This document shows, one piece after another, positions 43,645 to 51,612 of a stretch of DNA of 64,000 nucleotides. Source of the stretch: JBGAPI01 sp044221335 (lineage in GTDB: Bacteria > Pseudomonadota > Gammaproteobacteria > Xanthomonadales > Ahniellaceae). The stretch is from assembly GCA_044221335.1 (NCBI GenBank), contig JBGAPI010000017.1, forward strand, positions 1 to 64,000, written 5' to 3'. The position numbers and the translations under genes were made by a program. Below the pieces are notes generated by a model. It saw only the letters and a list, made by a program, of their open reading frames with translations, was not told the DNA's origin and did not search any database. Position 1 is the first letter of the stretch, and each line of letters starts with the position of its first letter.

Positions 43645-43868
43645 TGCGCCGGAGGAGGGACGAGGGCGATCCGCGGTTTCGGGCGCCTTGCCCGCTCGTT
43701 CCGCGCCTCGTGCCCTCTCCCCGACAGCGCCGGGACGGAGGGGCGTCGTTGCGGCATGCCACGCCGACCATCGTGCCGACGGGGCGGGCCGGACGCCAAG
43801 CCCACGGCCGCGCCCCGGCGTCGCCGGGACGCTATGCGCGGGTCATCGCCGACCGTCGGCGGATGCCG

Positions 43869-45047
43869 TCACTGGCCGCTGGTGATGGTGGTCCAGGCGC
43901 GCACGCGCTGGCGGCTGTCGTCGTCGGCGAGGGTCTTGGGGTCGACCAGCTTGGCGAGGACCTCCGCCGGCGGGTAGATGCCCGGGTCGTTGCGGACCTT
44001 CTCGTCGACCAGGTCGCGCGCCTTCGCGTTGCAGTTGGCGTAGCCGACGGTGTTGCTGATCGGCGCGATCACGTCGGGTCGCAGCAGGAAGTTGATGAAC
44101 TGGTGGGCGTTGCCCGGATGCGGAGCATCGGCCGGAATCGCCGCGGAGTCCATCGACCGGGTCGCGCCTTCCTTGGGGATGGCGAAGCCGATCTGCACGC
44201 CGTTGGCCGCCTCGGCGGCGCGGTTTCGCGCCTGCACCACGTCGCCGGAATAGCCCATCGCGATGCAGATCTCGCCATTGGCGAGGTCGTCGATGTACTT
44301 CGAGGAATTGAAGTAGCGCACGAACGGCCGGATGCCGGCGAACAGCTTCCGGGTCGCCTCGAGGTTCTCGGGGTTGGTCGCGTTCGGATCGCGGCCGAGG
44401 TAGATCAGCGCGGCGTAGAAGCCTTCCTGCTCGTCGTCGAGGAGGGCGATGCCGCAGTCCTTCAGCTTCGCCGCGGTCTTCGGGTCGAACAGCACCGACC
44501 AGCTGTCGATGGTCGCGTTGTCCCCGAGGCGCTTCCTGATCGCCGCGACGTTGTAGCCGATGCCCGTCGTGCCCCACATGTAGGGCATCAGGTGGGCGTT
44601 GCCGGGGTCCGCATCGGCGACGCCCGCGAGGTTGGCCGGGTCGAGGTTCCCCCAGTTGCCGAGCTTGGTCTTGTCGAGCTCGCGATAGAGCTTCTGCCGG
44701 ATATGGCGCTGCGCGAACGGCCGCACGGTCGGGAACACCAGATCGTAGCCGCTGCCCCCGGTGGTCAGCTTGGCGTCGAGCGTCTCGTTCTTGTCGTAGA
44801 CGTCATAGACGACCTTGATGCCGGTCTCCTTGGAAAAGCGCTCGATGGTGTCCGGCGCGACGTAGTCGGACCAGTTGTAGACGTTGAGGACCTTCTCTTC
44901 GGCTTCCGCGGGCTTGGCGGATTCGGCCGGCTTCGTCGGTTCCGCGGGTCGGGCGGCATCGGCGGAAGGTGCAGGCGGCGGAGCCGATCCGCCGCAGGCG
45001 GACAGCGCGATGGTGGCGGCGAGCAGCAGCAGGGCACGCGGATTCAT
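43869..45047 (-). CDS. Polyamine ABC transporter substrate-binding lipoprotein (PotF/PotD-like)
   Basis: A 392-aa periplasmic binding protein. The lipoprotein signal MNPRALLLLAATIALSAC (Cys18) is followed by a Pro/Ala/Glu linker. The body VLNVYNWSDYVAPDTIERFSKETGIKVVYDVYDKNETLDAKL is typical of PotD/PotF. PYMWGTTGIGYN, GEICIAMGYSGDVVQAR and AHQFINFLLRPDVIAPISN are also family blocks. No ATPase or permease genes are adjacent, so it either serves a transporter encoded elsewhere or acts as a sensor. It is on the same strand and upstream of the GGDEF gene, 224 nt away. Confidence 0.9.
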   Translation of the reverse strand: MNPRALLLLAATIALSACGGSAPPPAPSADAARPAEPTKPAESAKPAEAEEKVLNVYNWSDYVAPDTIERFSKETGIKVVYDVYDKNETLDAKLTTGGSGYDLVFPTVRPFAQRHIRQKLYRELDKTKLGNWGNLDPANLAGVADADPGNAHLMPYMWGTTGIGYNVAAIRKRLGDNATIDSWSVLFDPKTAAKLKDCGIALLDDEQEGFYAALIYLGRDPNATNPENLEATRKLFAGIRPFVRYFNSSKYIDDLANGEICIAMGYSGDVVQARNRAAEAANGVQIGFAIPKEGATRSMDSAAIPADAPHPGNAHQFINFLLRPDVIAPISNTVGYANCNAKARDLVDEKVRNDPGIYPPAEVLAKLVDPKTLADDDSRQRVRAWTTITSGQ

Positions 45048-45106
45048 GGGCGGGGCCTCGCGACGGTGGGAATTCCAGGGCGGTCGATCATCGCAGAATT
45101 CGTTCC

Positions 45107-45200
45107 CGTCATTGCGAGCGCGGCGAAGCGGTTCCCTGCCATCGCTCCGTCCCGGGCCGGTCGACTCCTTGGCGCAGGATTGCTGCGCCGTGATGGCGCG
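45107..45200. repeat. Decayed copy of the 112-bp element
   Basis: It begins CGTCATTGCGAGCGCGGCGA, matching the left end of the 112-bp element, then diverges. Towards the right end ggattgctgcgccgtgatgg weakly matches the element's right arm. It lies in the gap between the PotF-like and DUF1579-like genes. The right boundary is approximate. Confidence 0.55.
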
Positions 45201-45219
45201 CGCGACGGCGACCCGTGCG

Positions 45220-45747
45220 TCACTTCCTGACGTAGTCGACCGTCGCCGCCTTCACCCACTTGCCGTCCCGGTCGGCGAATTCGACGAGCATCGTGCGACC
45301 GGGCGAGTGGGCGAGGTCGAAGGTGAAGCGCATCGACATCGAGCCGGCCGGGGAATTGGAAAGGCCGATCCAGGTCCAGCGGTCGCCGTCGATCGTCCCG
45401 GTCGCCGTCAGCGCCATGCCGGTGCTGTCGAAGCCGCGCAGCGAATAGGCCCGGCTCACCCCGTCGTAGCCGATCAGGTAACTGGCCTCGATCTTGCCGG
45501 ACGCGTCCGTGGTGGTTTCTCGGCACAGGACGGCGGTCTTGCCGGCCTGCCATTCGCAGGTTTCGCTGCCGCTGAGCTTGCCGAATTCCTGGTTCTGGTC
45601 GGCACGCGATTCGCCGGATTCCTTCCAGGTGCCGATGAAGTAGGCGAGGCGCTTCGCGGGGGCGTCCTCGGCGGCCGAATCGGCCGCGAGGGCGGGGGAC
45701 AGTGCGGCCGCCGCGGCGAGGGCGCAAAAGAGTGGTGTGGCGTTCAT
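45220..45747 (-). CDS. Exported DUF1579-like protein
   Basis: A 175-aa protein with a signal peptide (MNATPLFCALAAAAALSPALAA). LAYFIGTWKESGESRAD is a start like that of DUF1579 proteins, beta-barrel proteins of unknown function. Two cysteines (CEWQAG; VLCRET) may pair. It is third in a same-strand row after an enoyl-CoA hydratase and another exported protein (55-nt gap). The biochemical role is unknown. Confidence 0.7.
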   Translation of the reverse strand: MNATPLFCALAAAAALSPALAADSAAEDAPAKRLAYFIGTWKESGESRADQNQEFGKLSGSETCEWQAGKTAVLCRETTTDASGKIEASYLIGYDGVSRAYSLRGFDSTGMALTATGTIDGDRWTWIGLSNSPAGSMSMRFTFDLAHSPGRTMLVEFADRDGKWVKAATVDYVRK

Positions 45748-45802
45748 GGGGACTCCATCGGGATCGCGATTCGAGGCCGCGGGCAGCGGCGCGAGCGCCG
45801 CT

Positions 45803-46516
45803 CTACGGCTTGCTGCAGAGCTTCAGGTTGGCGCGGGTCGCCTTGATCACCGGCAACCAGTCGTACTGGTCCGATGGCGGGATTTCCGCGGCGAGCTCGT
45901 CGTCGGTCTTCGCGGCTTCCTCCCGCAGCGGGTCGAGCGTGGCGAGGCAGTCGGCCGGCTTGCCCAGCTTGAACTGGGTGATGGCGAGGTCGTTGAGGAT
46001 CCAGCGCCGCTCGATTTCGCCGACGAGGTCGGCGCACTCGGCCAGGATCGGCGGCAGCAGGGTGACGGCGACGTCGTACTTCTTCTGGTCGTAGTACTGC
46101 TTGAAGCGCTTGCGGCCGTCCTGGCGCGCGGCGGGGGTACACGCGGCGACCGGCAGTCGATAGCTGCCCTCGAAGGTCGCTCGCATGCCGCACCAGTCGC
46201 GACAGGAGGCGGATCCGTCGGTGCTGACGTCGATCTGCCGGTTGTTCAGCGCGAAGCGGACGGTGCAGGCAGGAGCATCCGTCGCGCCTTCGATCGTCGC
46301 GACGCCGTCGCGGATCTCGCCTTCCACGGCACAGGTGTGGGCGTTGGCGCCCACCGTCTCGATCGTGAACTTCTGCACGCCCTGTTCGAGGGAGGCGACG
46401 ATCAGGTCGCCATGGCTGTGCTCGAACACGTAGTCGCCGGGCGGAATGCCGGCGCCTTCGGCCCCGGTGGCGAGTGCAAGCAGCAGGACTGGAGCGAGAG
46501 CAAGTCGCGGGAACAT
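45803..46516 (-). CDS. Exported protein of unknown function
   Basis: The 237-aa product has a signal peptide (MFPRLALAPVLLLALATGAEG). The first half is beta-rich with six Cys (HTCAVEG, PACTVRF, SCRDWCGM, AACTPAA) suggesting disulfides. The second half is helical (RWILNDLAITQFKLGKPADCLATLDPL), like a TPR pair. I do not recognise a family. It starts 5 nt after the enoyl-CoA hydratase stop, so the two are co-transcribed. Confidence 0.7.
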   Translation of the reverse strand: MFPRLALAPVLLLALATGAEGAGIPPGDYVFEHSHGDLIVASLEQGVQKFTIETVGANAHTCAVEGEIRDGVATIEGATDAPACTVRFALNNRQIDVSTDGSASCRDWCGMRATFEGSYRLPVAACTPAARQDGRKRFKQYYDQKKYDVAVTLLPPILAECADLVGEIERRWILNDLAITQFKLGKPADCLATLDPLREEAAKTDDELAAEIPPSDQYDWLPVIKATRANLKLCSKP

Positions 46517-46521
46517 GGCGC

Positions 46522-47304
46522 TCAGCGGCCGCTGAACTGGGCTTTGCGCTTCTCGAGGAAGGCCGTGGTGCCCTCGCGCTTGTCCTCGGTGGCGGCGCAT
46601 ACCGCGAAGGCCTGCGACTCGAATTCGAGTCCGACGTCGATGCCGGATTCGCCGCCGATCAGGATCGCGTCGAGCATGCCGCGCAGGGCGTGCGGTGCGC
46701 TGCCGGCGAGTTGCGCCGCGAGCTTCTCGGTCTCGGCCTCGAGCTCGGCGGCCGCCACCACGCGATTGACCAGGTTGAGCGCCAGGGCGCGCTCGGCCGC
46801 GATGGTCTGGCCGGTGAGGCACAGTTCGATCGCCGCGCTGCGGCCCGCCAGGCGCAACAGTCGCTGGGTGCCGCCGAAGCCGGGGATCACGCCGAGGTTG
46901 ATCTCCGGCTGGCCGAACTTGGCGTTGTCGGCGGCGATCCGGAAGTGGCAGCACATCGCCAGCTCCATGCCGCCCCCGAGGGCGAATCCATTGACCGCGG
47001 CGATGACCGGCTTACCCAGGCGCTCGACCTTGGCCATCATCCGCTGGCCGAAACGGGAGAATTCCAGGCACTCGACCGGGGTCAGCTGCGCCAGTTCGCT
47101 GATGTCGGCGCCGGCGACGAAGGCCTTCGGTCCGGCACCCTTCAGCACCACCACCCGCACCGCGTCGTTGGTCTTCGCCTGTTCGAACGCGAGGTCGAGT
47201 TCGGCGATGGTCGCGCGGTTCAGGGCATTGAGCTTGTCCGGACGGTTGATGGTGATGTGCCGGATCGAGCCGTGGTCGGCGGTGAGCAGGTTGTCGAAGG
47301 CCAT
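46522..47304 (-). CDS. Enoyl-CoA hydratase/isomerase family protein
   Basis: A 260-aa crotonase. GAGPKAFVAGADISELAQL and NGFALGGGMELAMCCHFRIAADNAKFGQPEINLGVIPGFGGTQRLLRLAG contain the oxyanion-hole and the catalytic glutamate positions. Hydration of 2-enoyl-CoA is likely, with the precise substrate unknown. The chosen ATG at 47304 starts MAFDNLLTADHG; upstream in-frame sequence is intergenic repeat. It leads a three-gene row with two exported proteins. Confidence 0.92.
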   Translation of the reverse strand: MAFDNLLTADHGSIRHITINRPDKLNALNRATIAELDLAFEQAKTNDAVRVVVLKGAGPKAFVAGADISELAQLTPVECLEFSRFGQRMMAKVERLGKPVIAAVNGFALGGGMELAMCCHFRIAADNAKFGQPEINLGVIPGFGGTQRLLRLAGRSAAIELCLTGQTIAAERALALNLVNRVVAAAELEAETEKLAAQLAGSAPHALRGMLDAILIGGESGIDVGLEFESQAFAVCAATEDKREGTTAFLEKRKAQFSGR

Positions 47305-47463
47305 GGCGTCGCTCGCTGTGGGGGAGGACGATGGTAGCGGGGTCGAGCAGGGCCGAGGGCACGGGTACGGGGGCCGGTTCAGGTCGCGGCCAGTGTGGCG
47401 GGCCGTTGCCAGGGCGTGCGGTCGAGAGCAGGGAACAGGGCGCCGGGTATGGAGAGAGCGGCC

Positions 47464-47575
47464 CGTCAATGCGAGCGCAGCGAAGCAATCCAGCGCTTCT
47501 GCTCTTCGCCGCGCCAGAGCCAAAGCAACGACGCTGGATTGCTTCGTCGTCGCTGCGCTCCTCCTCGCAATGACG
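47464..47575. repeat. 112-bp palindromic intergenic element, copy 3
   Basis: It begins CGTCAATGCGAGCGCAGCG and ends GCTCCTCCTCGCAATGACG. The arms (CGAAGCAATCCAGCG and CGCTGGATTGCTTCG) pair perfectly. The centre differs from copies 1 and 2, yet the length is the same. It is followed by a ctgagtcctgagtccggtgccctgagccctgag track (about 47600-47635). It occupies the gap between the enoyl-CoA hydratase gene and rplU. Confidence 0.85.
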
Positions 47576-47675
47576 GGAATGAGGGAATACTGACTTTCCT
47601 GAGTCCTGAGTCCGGTGCCCTGAGCCCTGAGCAATGGCGAGAGCACCGCCCCGGCCTGAAATCCCAAGCAGATGA

Positions 47676-47704
47676 TTGACTTGCGGGGCAAACCCCGCCA
47701 TGAT
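47676..47704 (+). promoter_or_regulatory. Likely sigma-70 promoter of rplU-rpmA
   Basis: TTGACT, then 17 nt, then CATGAT: five and four of six consensus positions. The 17-nt spacer holds a gcggggcaaaccccgc palindrome. It lies about 90 nt upstream of the rplU ATG, a leader length usual for ribosomal protein operons. Confidence 0.55.
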
Positions 47705-47795
47705 TGGCGACCCCCGGTAGGTTTTGGTCGTCCCGAGCTTCGATTCTCGGTGCGTGGAAGCCTGCGGGATCCCAGAAGAACTACAGAGGTCCATC

Positions 47796-48110
47796 ATGTA
47801 CGCAGTGTTCAAGACCGGCGGGTTCCAGTACCGCGCCGTGCCCGGAGAGGTGATCCGGGTCCCGACCATCAACGCCGAACCCGGCGCCAGCGTCAGCATC
47901 GGCGAAGTGCTGATGATCGGCGACGGCGACAAGATCGTCATCGGCACCCCGACCGTCGCCGGTGCGAAGGTGGACGCGAAGATCCGCGCCCACGGCCGCG
48001 CCGACAAGGTCCACATCGTCAAGTTCCGTCGCCGCAAGCACTACCGCAAGCAGCAGGGACATCGTCAGAACTACACCGAGATCGAGATCACCGCGATCAA
48101 CGCGGGCTGA
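47796..48110 (+). CDS. rplU: 50S ribosomal protein L21
   Basis: The 104-aa L21 protein starts MYAVFKTGGFQYRAVPGEVIRV and contains ADKVHIVKFRRRKHYRKQQGHRQNYTEIEIT, the L21 RNA-binding signature. AGAGG seven nt upstream supports the ATG at 47796. It is followed by rpmA after 13 nt and then obgE, the usual order. Confidence 0.97.
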   Translation: MYAVFKTGGFQYRAVPGEVIRVPTINAEPGASVSIGEVLMIGDGDKIVIGTPTVAGAKVDAKIRAHGRADKVHIVKFRRRKHYRKQQGHRQNYTEIEITAINAG

Positions 48111-48123
48111 TCGGGAGAACGTC

Positions 48124-48381
48124 ATGGCACACAAAAAAGGCGTAGGCAGTACCCGCAACGGCCGCGATTCGAATCCGAAGTATCTCGGCGTCAAGCTGTT
48201 CGGCGGCCAGGTCGTCGAAGCCGGCAACATCATCGTTCGCCAGCGCGGCACCGAATACCATCCCGGCGTCAACGTCGGCATGGGTCGCGACCACACCCTG
48301 TTCGCCCTCAAGGACGGCACGGTGGAATTCGCGGTGAAAGGCGCGAAGAACCGCCGCACCGTGAGCGTCAAGACCAACTGA
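48124..48381 (+). CDS. rpmA: 50S ribosomal protein L27
   Basis: An 85-aa protein starting MAHKKGVGSTRNGRDSNPKYLGVKLFGGQ. GNIIVRQRGTEYHPGVNVGMGRDHTLFA is the L27 signature. Its N-terminal arm reaches the peptidyl-transferase centre. No N-terminal cleavable extension of the Firmicutes type is present. It is followed by a terminator. Confidence 0.98.
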   Translation: MAHKKGVGSTRNGRDSNPKYLGVKLFGGQVVEAGNIIVRQRGTEYHPGVNVGMGRDHTLFALKDGTVEFAVKGAKNRRTVSVKTN

Positions 48382-48424
48382 GCCATTGGGCCGTCGGCGA
48401 CGGCCCAATGCAGTGGCTAGCGAG

Positions 48425-48455
48425 AGCCCCGCTGCGCGGGGCTTTTGCTTTTTTG
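48425..48455 (+). terminator. Rho-independent terminator after rpmA
   Basis: AGCCCCGC-TGC-GCGGGGCT (8-bp stem, 3-nt loop) is followed by TTTGCTTTTTT. Just before it, at about 48386-48411, lies another inverted repeat (attgggccgtc-ggc-gacggcccaat). Together they separate rpmA from obgE, which then needs read-through or its own promoter. Confidence 0.92.
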
Positions 48456-48579
48456 CAAGGCTGCGCTGCCGAGCGGCGCATTTCGCGAATGATTATCCTG
48501 TCGCGCGTCCAGCGCTGACGTCCTCGCCCCGAGCCGTCTCCGTTATTCCTCGCGCCCCCCGTCATCAGAGTATCCGAGC

Positions 48580-49629
48580 ATGAAATTCGTCGACGAAGCC
48601 GAAATACGCGTGATCGCCGGGGACGGCGGAAACGGCAGCATCAGCTTCCGCCGCGAGAAGTTCATTCCGCTCGGCGGACCCGACGGCGGCGACGGCGGGG
48701 CCGGCGGCAGCGTGTACATCCAGGCCGACGAAGGCCTCAACACGCTGATCGACTTCCGCCACCAGCGTACCTACCGCGCCCAGCGCGGAGAGAATGGCGC
48801 AGGCCGCCAGATGACCGGCGCCCACGGCGCCGACGTCGTGATCCGGGTCCCGGTCGGCACCGTGATCGCCACCGTCGATACCGACGAGGTGATCGGCGAC
48901 CTGACCGAGCATGGCATGCGCGTGCTGGTCGCCCAGGGCGGCATCGGCGGTCGCGGCAACCTGCACTTCAAGACCTCGACCAACCGCGCGCCGCGCAAGA
49001 CCATGCCGGGCACGCCGGGCGACGACCGCGAGCTCCGGCTGGAGCTGAAGCTGCTCGCCGACGTCGGCCTGCTCGGCTTCCCCAACGCCGGCAAGTCGAC
49101 CTTCATCCGCTCGGTCTCGGCGGCGCGGCCGAAGGTCGCCGACTATCCCTTCACCACGCTGCACCCGAACCTCGGCGTCGTCCGGATCGAGCGCGACAAG
49201 AGCTTCGTGATCGCCGACATTCCCGGGATCATCGAAGGCGCGGCCGAGGGTACCGGTCTCGGCATCCAGTTCCTGAAGCACGTGATGCGCACCCGCCTGT
49301 TGCTGCACGTGGTCGACATGGCGCCGCTCGATTCCGAGGTCGACCCGGTCGAGCAGGTGAAGATCATCGCGAAGGAACTGAAGCAGTTCGACCGCGATCT
49401 CGCGAAGCGTCCGCGCTGGCTGGTGCTGAACAAGTGCGACCTGCTCGACCCGGAGGCGCGCGACAAGGCGGCGCGCGCGCTGATCCGCCGCCTGCGCTGG
49501 AAGCATCCGTGGTTCATGGTGTCCGCCGCGACCGGCGAAGGCTGCCAGGCCGTTTGCCTGAAGATCCAGGAATTCCTCGACCTCGAGCGCCGTGAAGCAC
49601 TCGAGGCGGCGGAGGCGGCCGCGCGTTGA
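48580..49629 (+). CDS. obgE: GTPase ObgE/CgtA
   Basis: A 349-aa ribosome-associated GTPase. The Gly-rich OBG fold (VIAGDGGNGSISFRREKFIPLGGPDGGDGGAGGSVY...) is followed by the G domain: GFPNAGKSTF (G1), ADIPGIIEGAAEGTGLG (G3), NKCD (G4). The length is near the E. coli 390 without its acidic tail; the last residues are Ala/Glu-rich. It acts in 50S assembly and the stringent response. Confidence 0.96.
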   Translation: MKFVDEAEIRVIAGDGGNGSISFRREKFIPLGGPDGGDGGAGGSVYIQADEGLNTLIDFRHQRTYRAQRGENGAGRQMTGAHGADVVIRVPVGTVIATVDTDEVIGDLTEHGMRVLVAQGGIGGRGNLHFKTSTNRAPRKTMPGTPGDDRELRLELKLLADVGLLGFPNAGKSTFIRSVSAARPKVADYPFTTLHPNLGVVRIERDKSFVIADIPGIIEGAAEGTGLGIQFLKHVMRTRLLLHVVDMAPLDSEVDPVEQVKIIAKELKQFDRDLAKRPRWLVLNKCDLLDPEARDKAARALIRRLRWKHPWFMVSAATGEGCQAVCLKIQEFLDLERREALEAAEAAAR

Positions 49630-49640
49630 ACGAGTCGCGT

Positions 49641-49667
49641 GGCCACGGCGCGCGCCGGGCCGTGGCC
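49641..49667. terminator. Hairpin between convergent obgE and methyltransferase genes
   Basis: GGCCACGGC and GCCGTGGCC form a perfect 9-bp stem around a GC-rich loop. On the minus strand it starts at the TAG stop of the methyltransferase gene. No T-run is present on either side, so terminator activity is uncertain. Confidence 0.5.
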
Positions 49668-50314
49668 TAGGGGCGTTCCGGGCGGCGACGCGCCAGCAGG
49701 ATCCGGTCCTCGGTGTCCTGGCGGGCCACCGCCGGGCTGGCGATCGCCTCGCTCCAGTCGATCTCGAAGTCCGCCGCCGTGAGCAGTGCGTGGATCGTGT
49801 CCGGCGTGCGGAACCACATCCGCAACGCGTCCCCCGTGCTGGCTCGGACGACGCGAGTCTCGTCATGGCGCGCGCTGATCGTCGCCAGCAGCAGCGGGGC
49901 GTCCGCGGCCAGTTCGGCGTGCAGCGCCGCCAGGCTGGCCGCCGCGGCGGCATCGTCGAGGTAGCTCAGCAGGAACATCTGCAGTGCGCCGTCGAAAGGC
50001 GCCCCGAGCCCGGCGAGGTCGAGGCAGTCGCGTGGCACGAAGCGGGCGGCGGGAACGCGGACGCGCGCTTCGGCGAGCATGTTCGGCGCGCGGTCGACGC
50101 CGGTGATCGCGAGATCGTGGCGGCGCTCGAGCAGGTAGGCGCTGGCGCCACCCGGGCCGCAGGCGACGTCCAGCACGCGGGCCCGGCCCGGCAGCAGCGC
50201 GAGCAGGCGGTCGAGATGGCGGTCGTAGTCGCGCAGGCCGAAGTACCTGCCGGCATAGTCCGATGCCAGTCGATCGAAACAGGCGACCGCGTGCACGTTC
50301 CAGTCGTCGGCCAT
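49667..50314 (-). CDS. SAM-dependent methyltransferase, class I
   Basis: A 215-aa cytoplasmic enzyme. RVLDVACGPGGASAYLLERR is the SAM-binding motif I, ITGVDRAPNMLAEA motif II-like and PFDGALQMFLLSYLDD motif IV-like. The substrate cannot be inferred. The ATG at 50314 removes sequence that belongs to the rpsT terminator. It lies downstream of rpsT on the same strand but behind a strong terminator. Confidence 0.85.
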   Translation of the reverse strand: MADDWNVHAVACFDRLASDYAGRYFGLRDYDRHLDRLLALLPGRARVLDVACGPGGASAYLLERRHDLAITGVDRAPNMLAEARVRVPAARFVPRDCLDLAGLGAPFDGALQMFLLSYLDDAAAAASLAALHAELAADAPLLLATISARHDETRVVRASTGDALRMWFRTPDTIHALLTAADFEIDWSEAIASPAVARQDTEDRILLARRRPERP

Positions 50315-50379
50315 CAGGGAGTTCCCGGCGGCCCTGCGGCGAATCGGTCGACGACGGGGAGCCGCAGGGCACTCCCCAA

Positions 50380-50404
50380 CAAAAAAGCCGGCTTCCGCCG
50401 GCTT
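50380..50404 (-). terminator. Rho-independent terminator after rpsT
   Basis: On the minus strand AAGCCGGC-GGAA-GCCGGCTT is followed by a run of T (TTTTTTG). It lies 26 nt after the rpsT stop codon. Confidence 0.92.
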
Positions 50405-50430
50405 CTTCGCGAGACGCGGGAGCGTGCTCG

Positions 50431-50694
50431 TTACGCCATCGCCTTGATCGCCAGGGTGTACTGGCTCTTGTGGCGGGCGGCCTTGTTCTTGTGGATCAGG
50501 CCACGACCGGAGTAGCGGTCCAGCACCGGCTGCACGGCGGTGAACGCGGCGGTGGCAGCGGCCTTGTCCTTCGCGTCGATCGCCTTCTCGACCTTGCGCA
50601 TCAGGGTGCGCAGCATCGAACGCTGGCTGGTGTTGCGGGCATTGCGCTGCACGGCCTGCTTGGCGCGCTTCTTGGCGGACTTGATGTTGGCCAC
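50431..50694 (-). CDS. rpsT: 30S ribosomal protein S20
   Basis: An 87-aa protein, (M)ANIKSAKKRAKQAVQRNARNTSQRSMLRTLMRKVEKAI, the S20 signature, ending SGRGLIHKNKAARHKSQYTLAIKAM. It starts with GTG at 50694, with GGAG eight nt upstream. In E. coli rpsT also uses a non-ATG start (TTG) and is autoregulated through weak initiation, so the GTG may be functional. Confidence 0.97.
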   Translation of the reverse strand: MANIKSAKKRAKQAVQRNARNTSQRSMLRTLMRKVEKAIDAKDKAAATAAFTAVQPVLDRYSGRGLIHKNKAARHKSQYTLAIKAMA

Positions 50695-50831
50695 TGAAAA
50701 AACTCCGAAACGATTGGTTTGTCTGAAAATGAGCGCGCAAGTATGCGGGGTGACGAGGGGTGGCGTCAACCTCCGCCGGTCCATGCAGACGGTGGCGCGA
50801 GGGTCGTCGAACGCCCGCGTGACGACGCGGC

Positions 50832-51509
50832 CTAGCCGCCTTCGCCCCACACCGTCAGCCACCATACCCCGCCCATCATCGCGAGGAAGATCAGCAGCGC
50901 GATCCAGGGGCTGACGAAGCGTACCCCGGGGTCGGCCGCCAGCGGCTTCCTGCCGGTGATCATCGGCAGGATCAGGTCCTCGCGGCGGACCAAGCGGTAC
51001 CAGCCGATCGCGACCAGATGCAGGGCGATCAGGGCCAGCAGGATATTGGCGTTCACCTCGTGGACCTCGTGCAGGAGCTTCGCCGTGTGCGCGCCGACCC
51101 GGCCGTTCAGCGGCGCGACCCAGTCGATGTCGTCGTTGAGGAACAGGCCGGTGACCGCCTGGGTCGTGAGCGACAGCAGCAGCGCGACGACCGACCAGCC
51201 GCCGAGCGGATTGTGGCCGCTGTGCTCGCCGGCGTCTCCGCGTCTTGTGGCCGCGAGGTAGCGGCGGATTCCCGCCGGTCCCTTCAGGAAGTCGGCGAAG
51301 CGGGCATTGCTGCTGCCGACGACGCCCCAGACGATGCGGGTCGCCAGCAGCGCGAGCAGCACATAGCCGAACTTGAAATGCCAGCCGAGGTCGAGCGCGT
51401 TGAATTCGCTCGAAACCCATTGCAGCGCCACCAGGACGACGAGACTCCAGTGGAACAGGCGCACTGCAAGGTCCCAGACCGGATAGCGCCGGCGCGCGTC
51501 GTGATCCAT
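50832..51509 (-). CDS. Cytochrome b561-type membrane protein
   Basis: A 225-aa integral membrane protein with about four to five helices. Heme-ligand His candidates are in VWDLAVRLFHWSLV, LGWHFKFGYVLLAL, LLHEVHEVNANILLALIALHLVAIGW. RYPVWDLAVRLFHW is typical of the b-type cytochrome subunits of hydrogenase/b561 family, electron carriers between quinol and soluble cytochromes. No diheme cytochrome c or hydrogenase gene is adjacent. The ATG at 51509 removes an arginine-rich extension. Confidence 0.88.
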   Translation of the reverse strand: MDHDARRRYPVWDLAVRLFHWSLVVLVALQWVSSEFNALDLGWHFKFGYVLLALLATRIVWGVVGSSNARFADFLKGPAGIRRYLAATRRGDAGEHSGHNPLGGWSVVALLLSLTTQAVTGLFLNDDIDWVAPLNGRVGAHTAKLLHEVHEVNANILLALIALHLVAIGWYRLVRREDLILPMITGRKPLAADPGVRFVSPWIALLIFLAMMGGVWWLTVWGEGG

Positions 51510-51612
51510 GTGAGTTCCCGAAGTGGCAGGGCCGTCACGGCGAGGTCGCGATGATGCCCGATCGCCGCCGGCTTGGCAGGCCGTCACAGGGTGGCGACAC
51601 TAGGCGGCCACC

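Noticed and set aside
40522..43977. 1151-aa plus-strand and 1051-aa minus-strand open frames over the GGDEF gene
   Set aside because: The GGDEF frame has intact domain motifs. The others are Arg/Ala-rich with no domain order, as expected for shadows in high-GC DNA.
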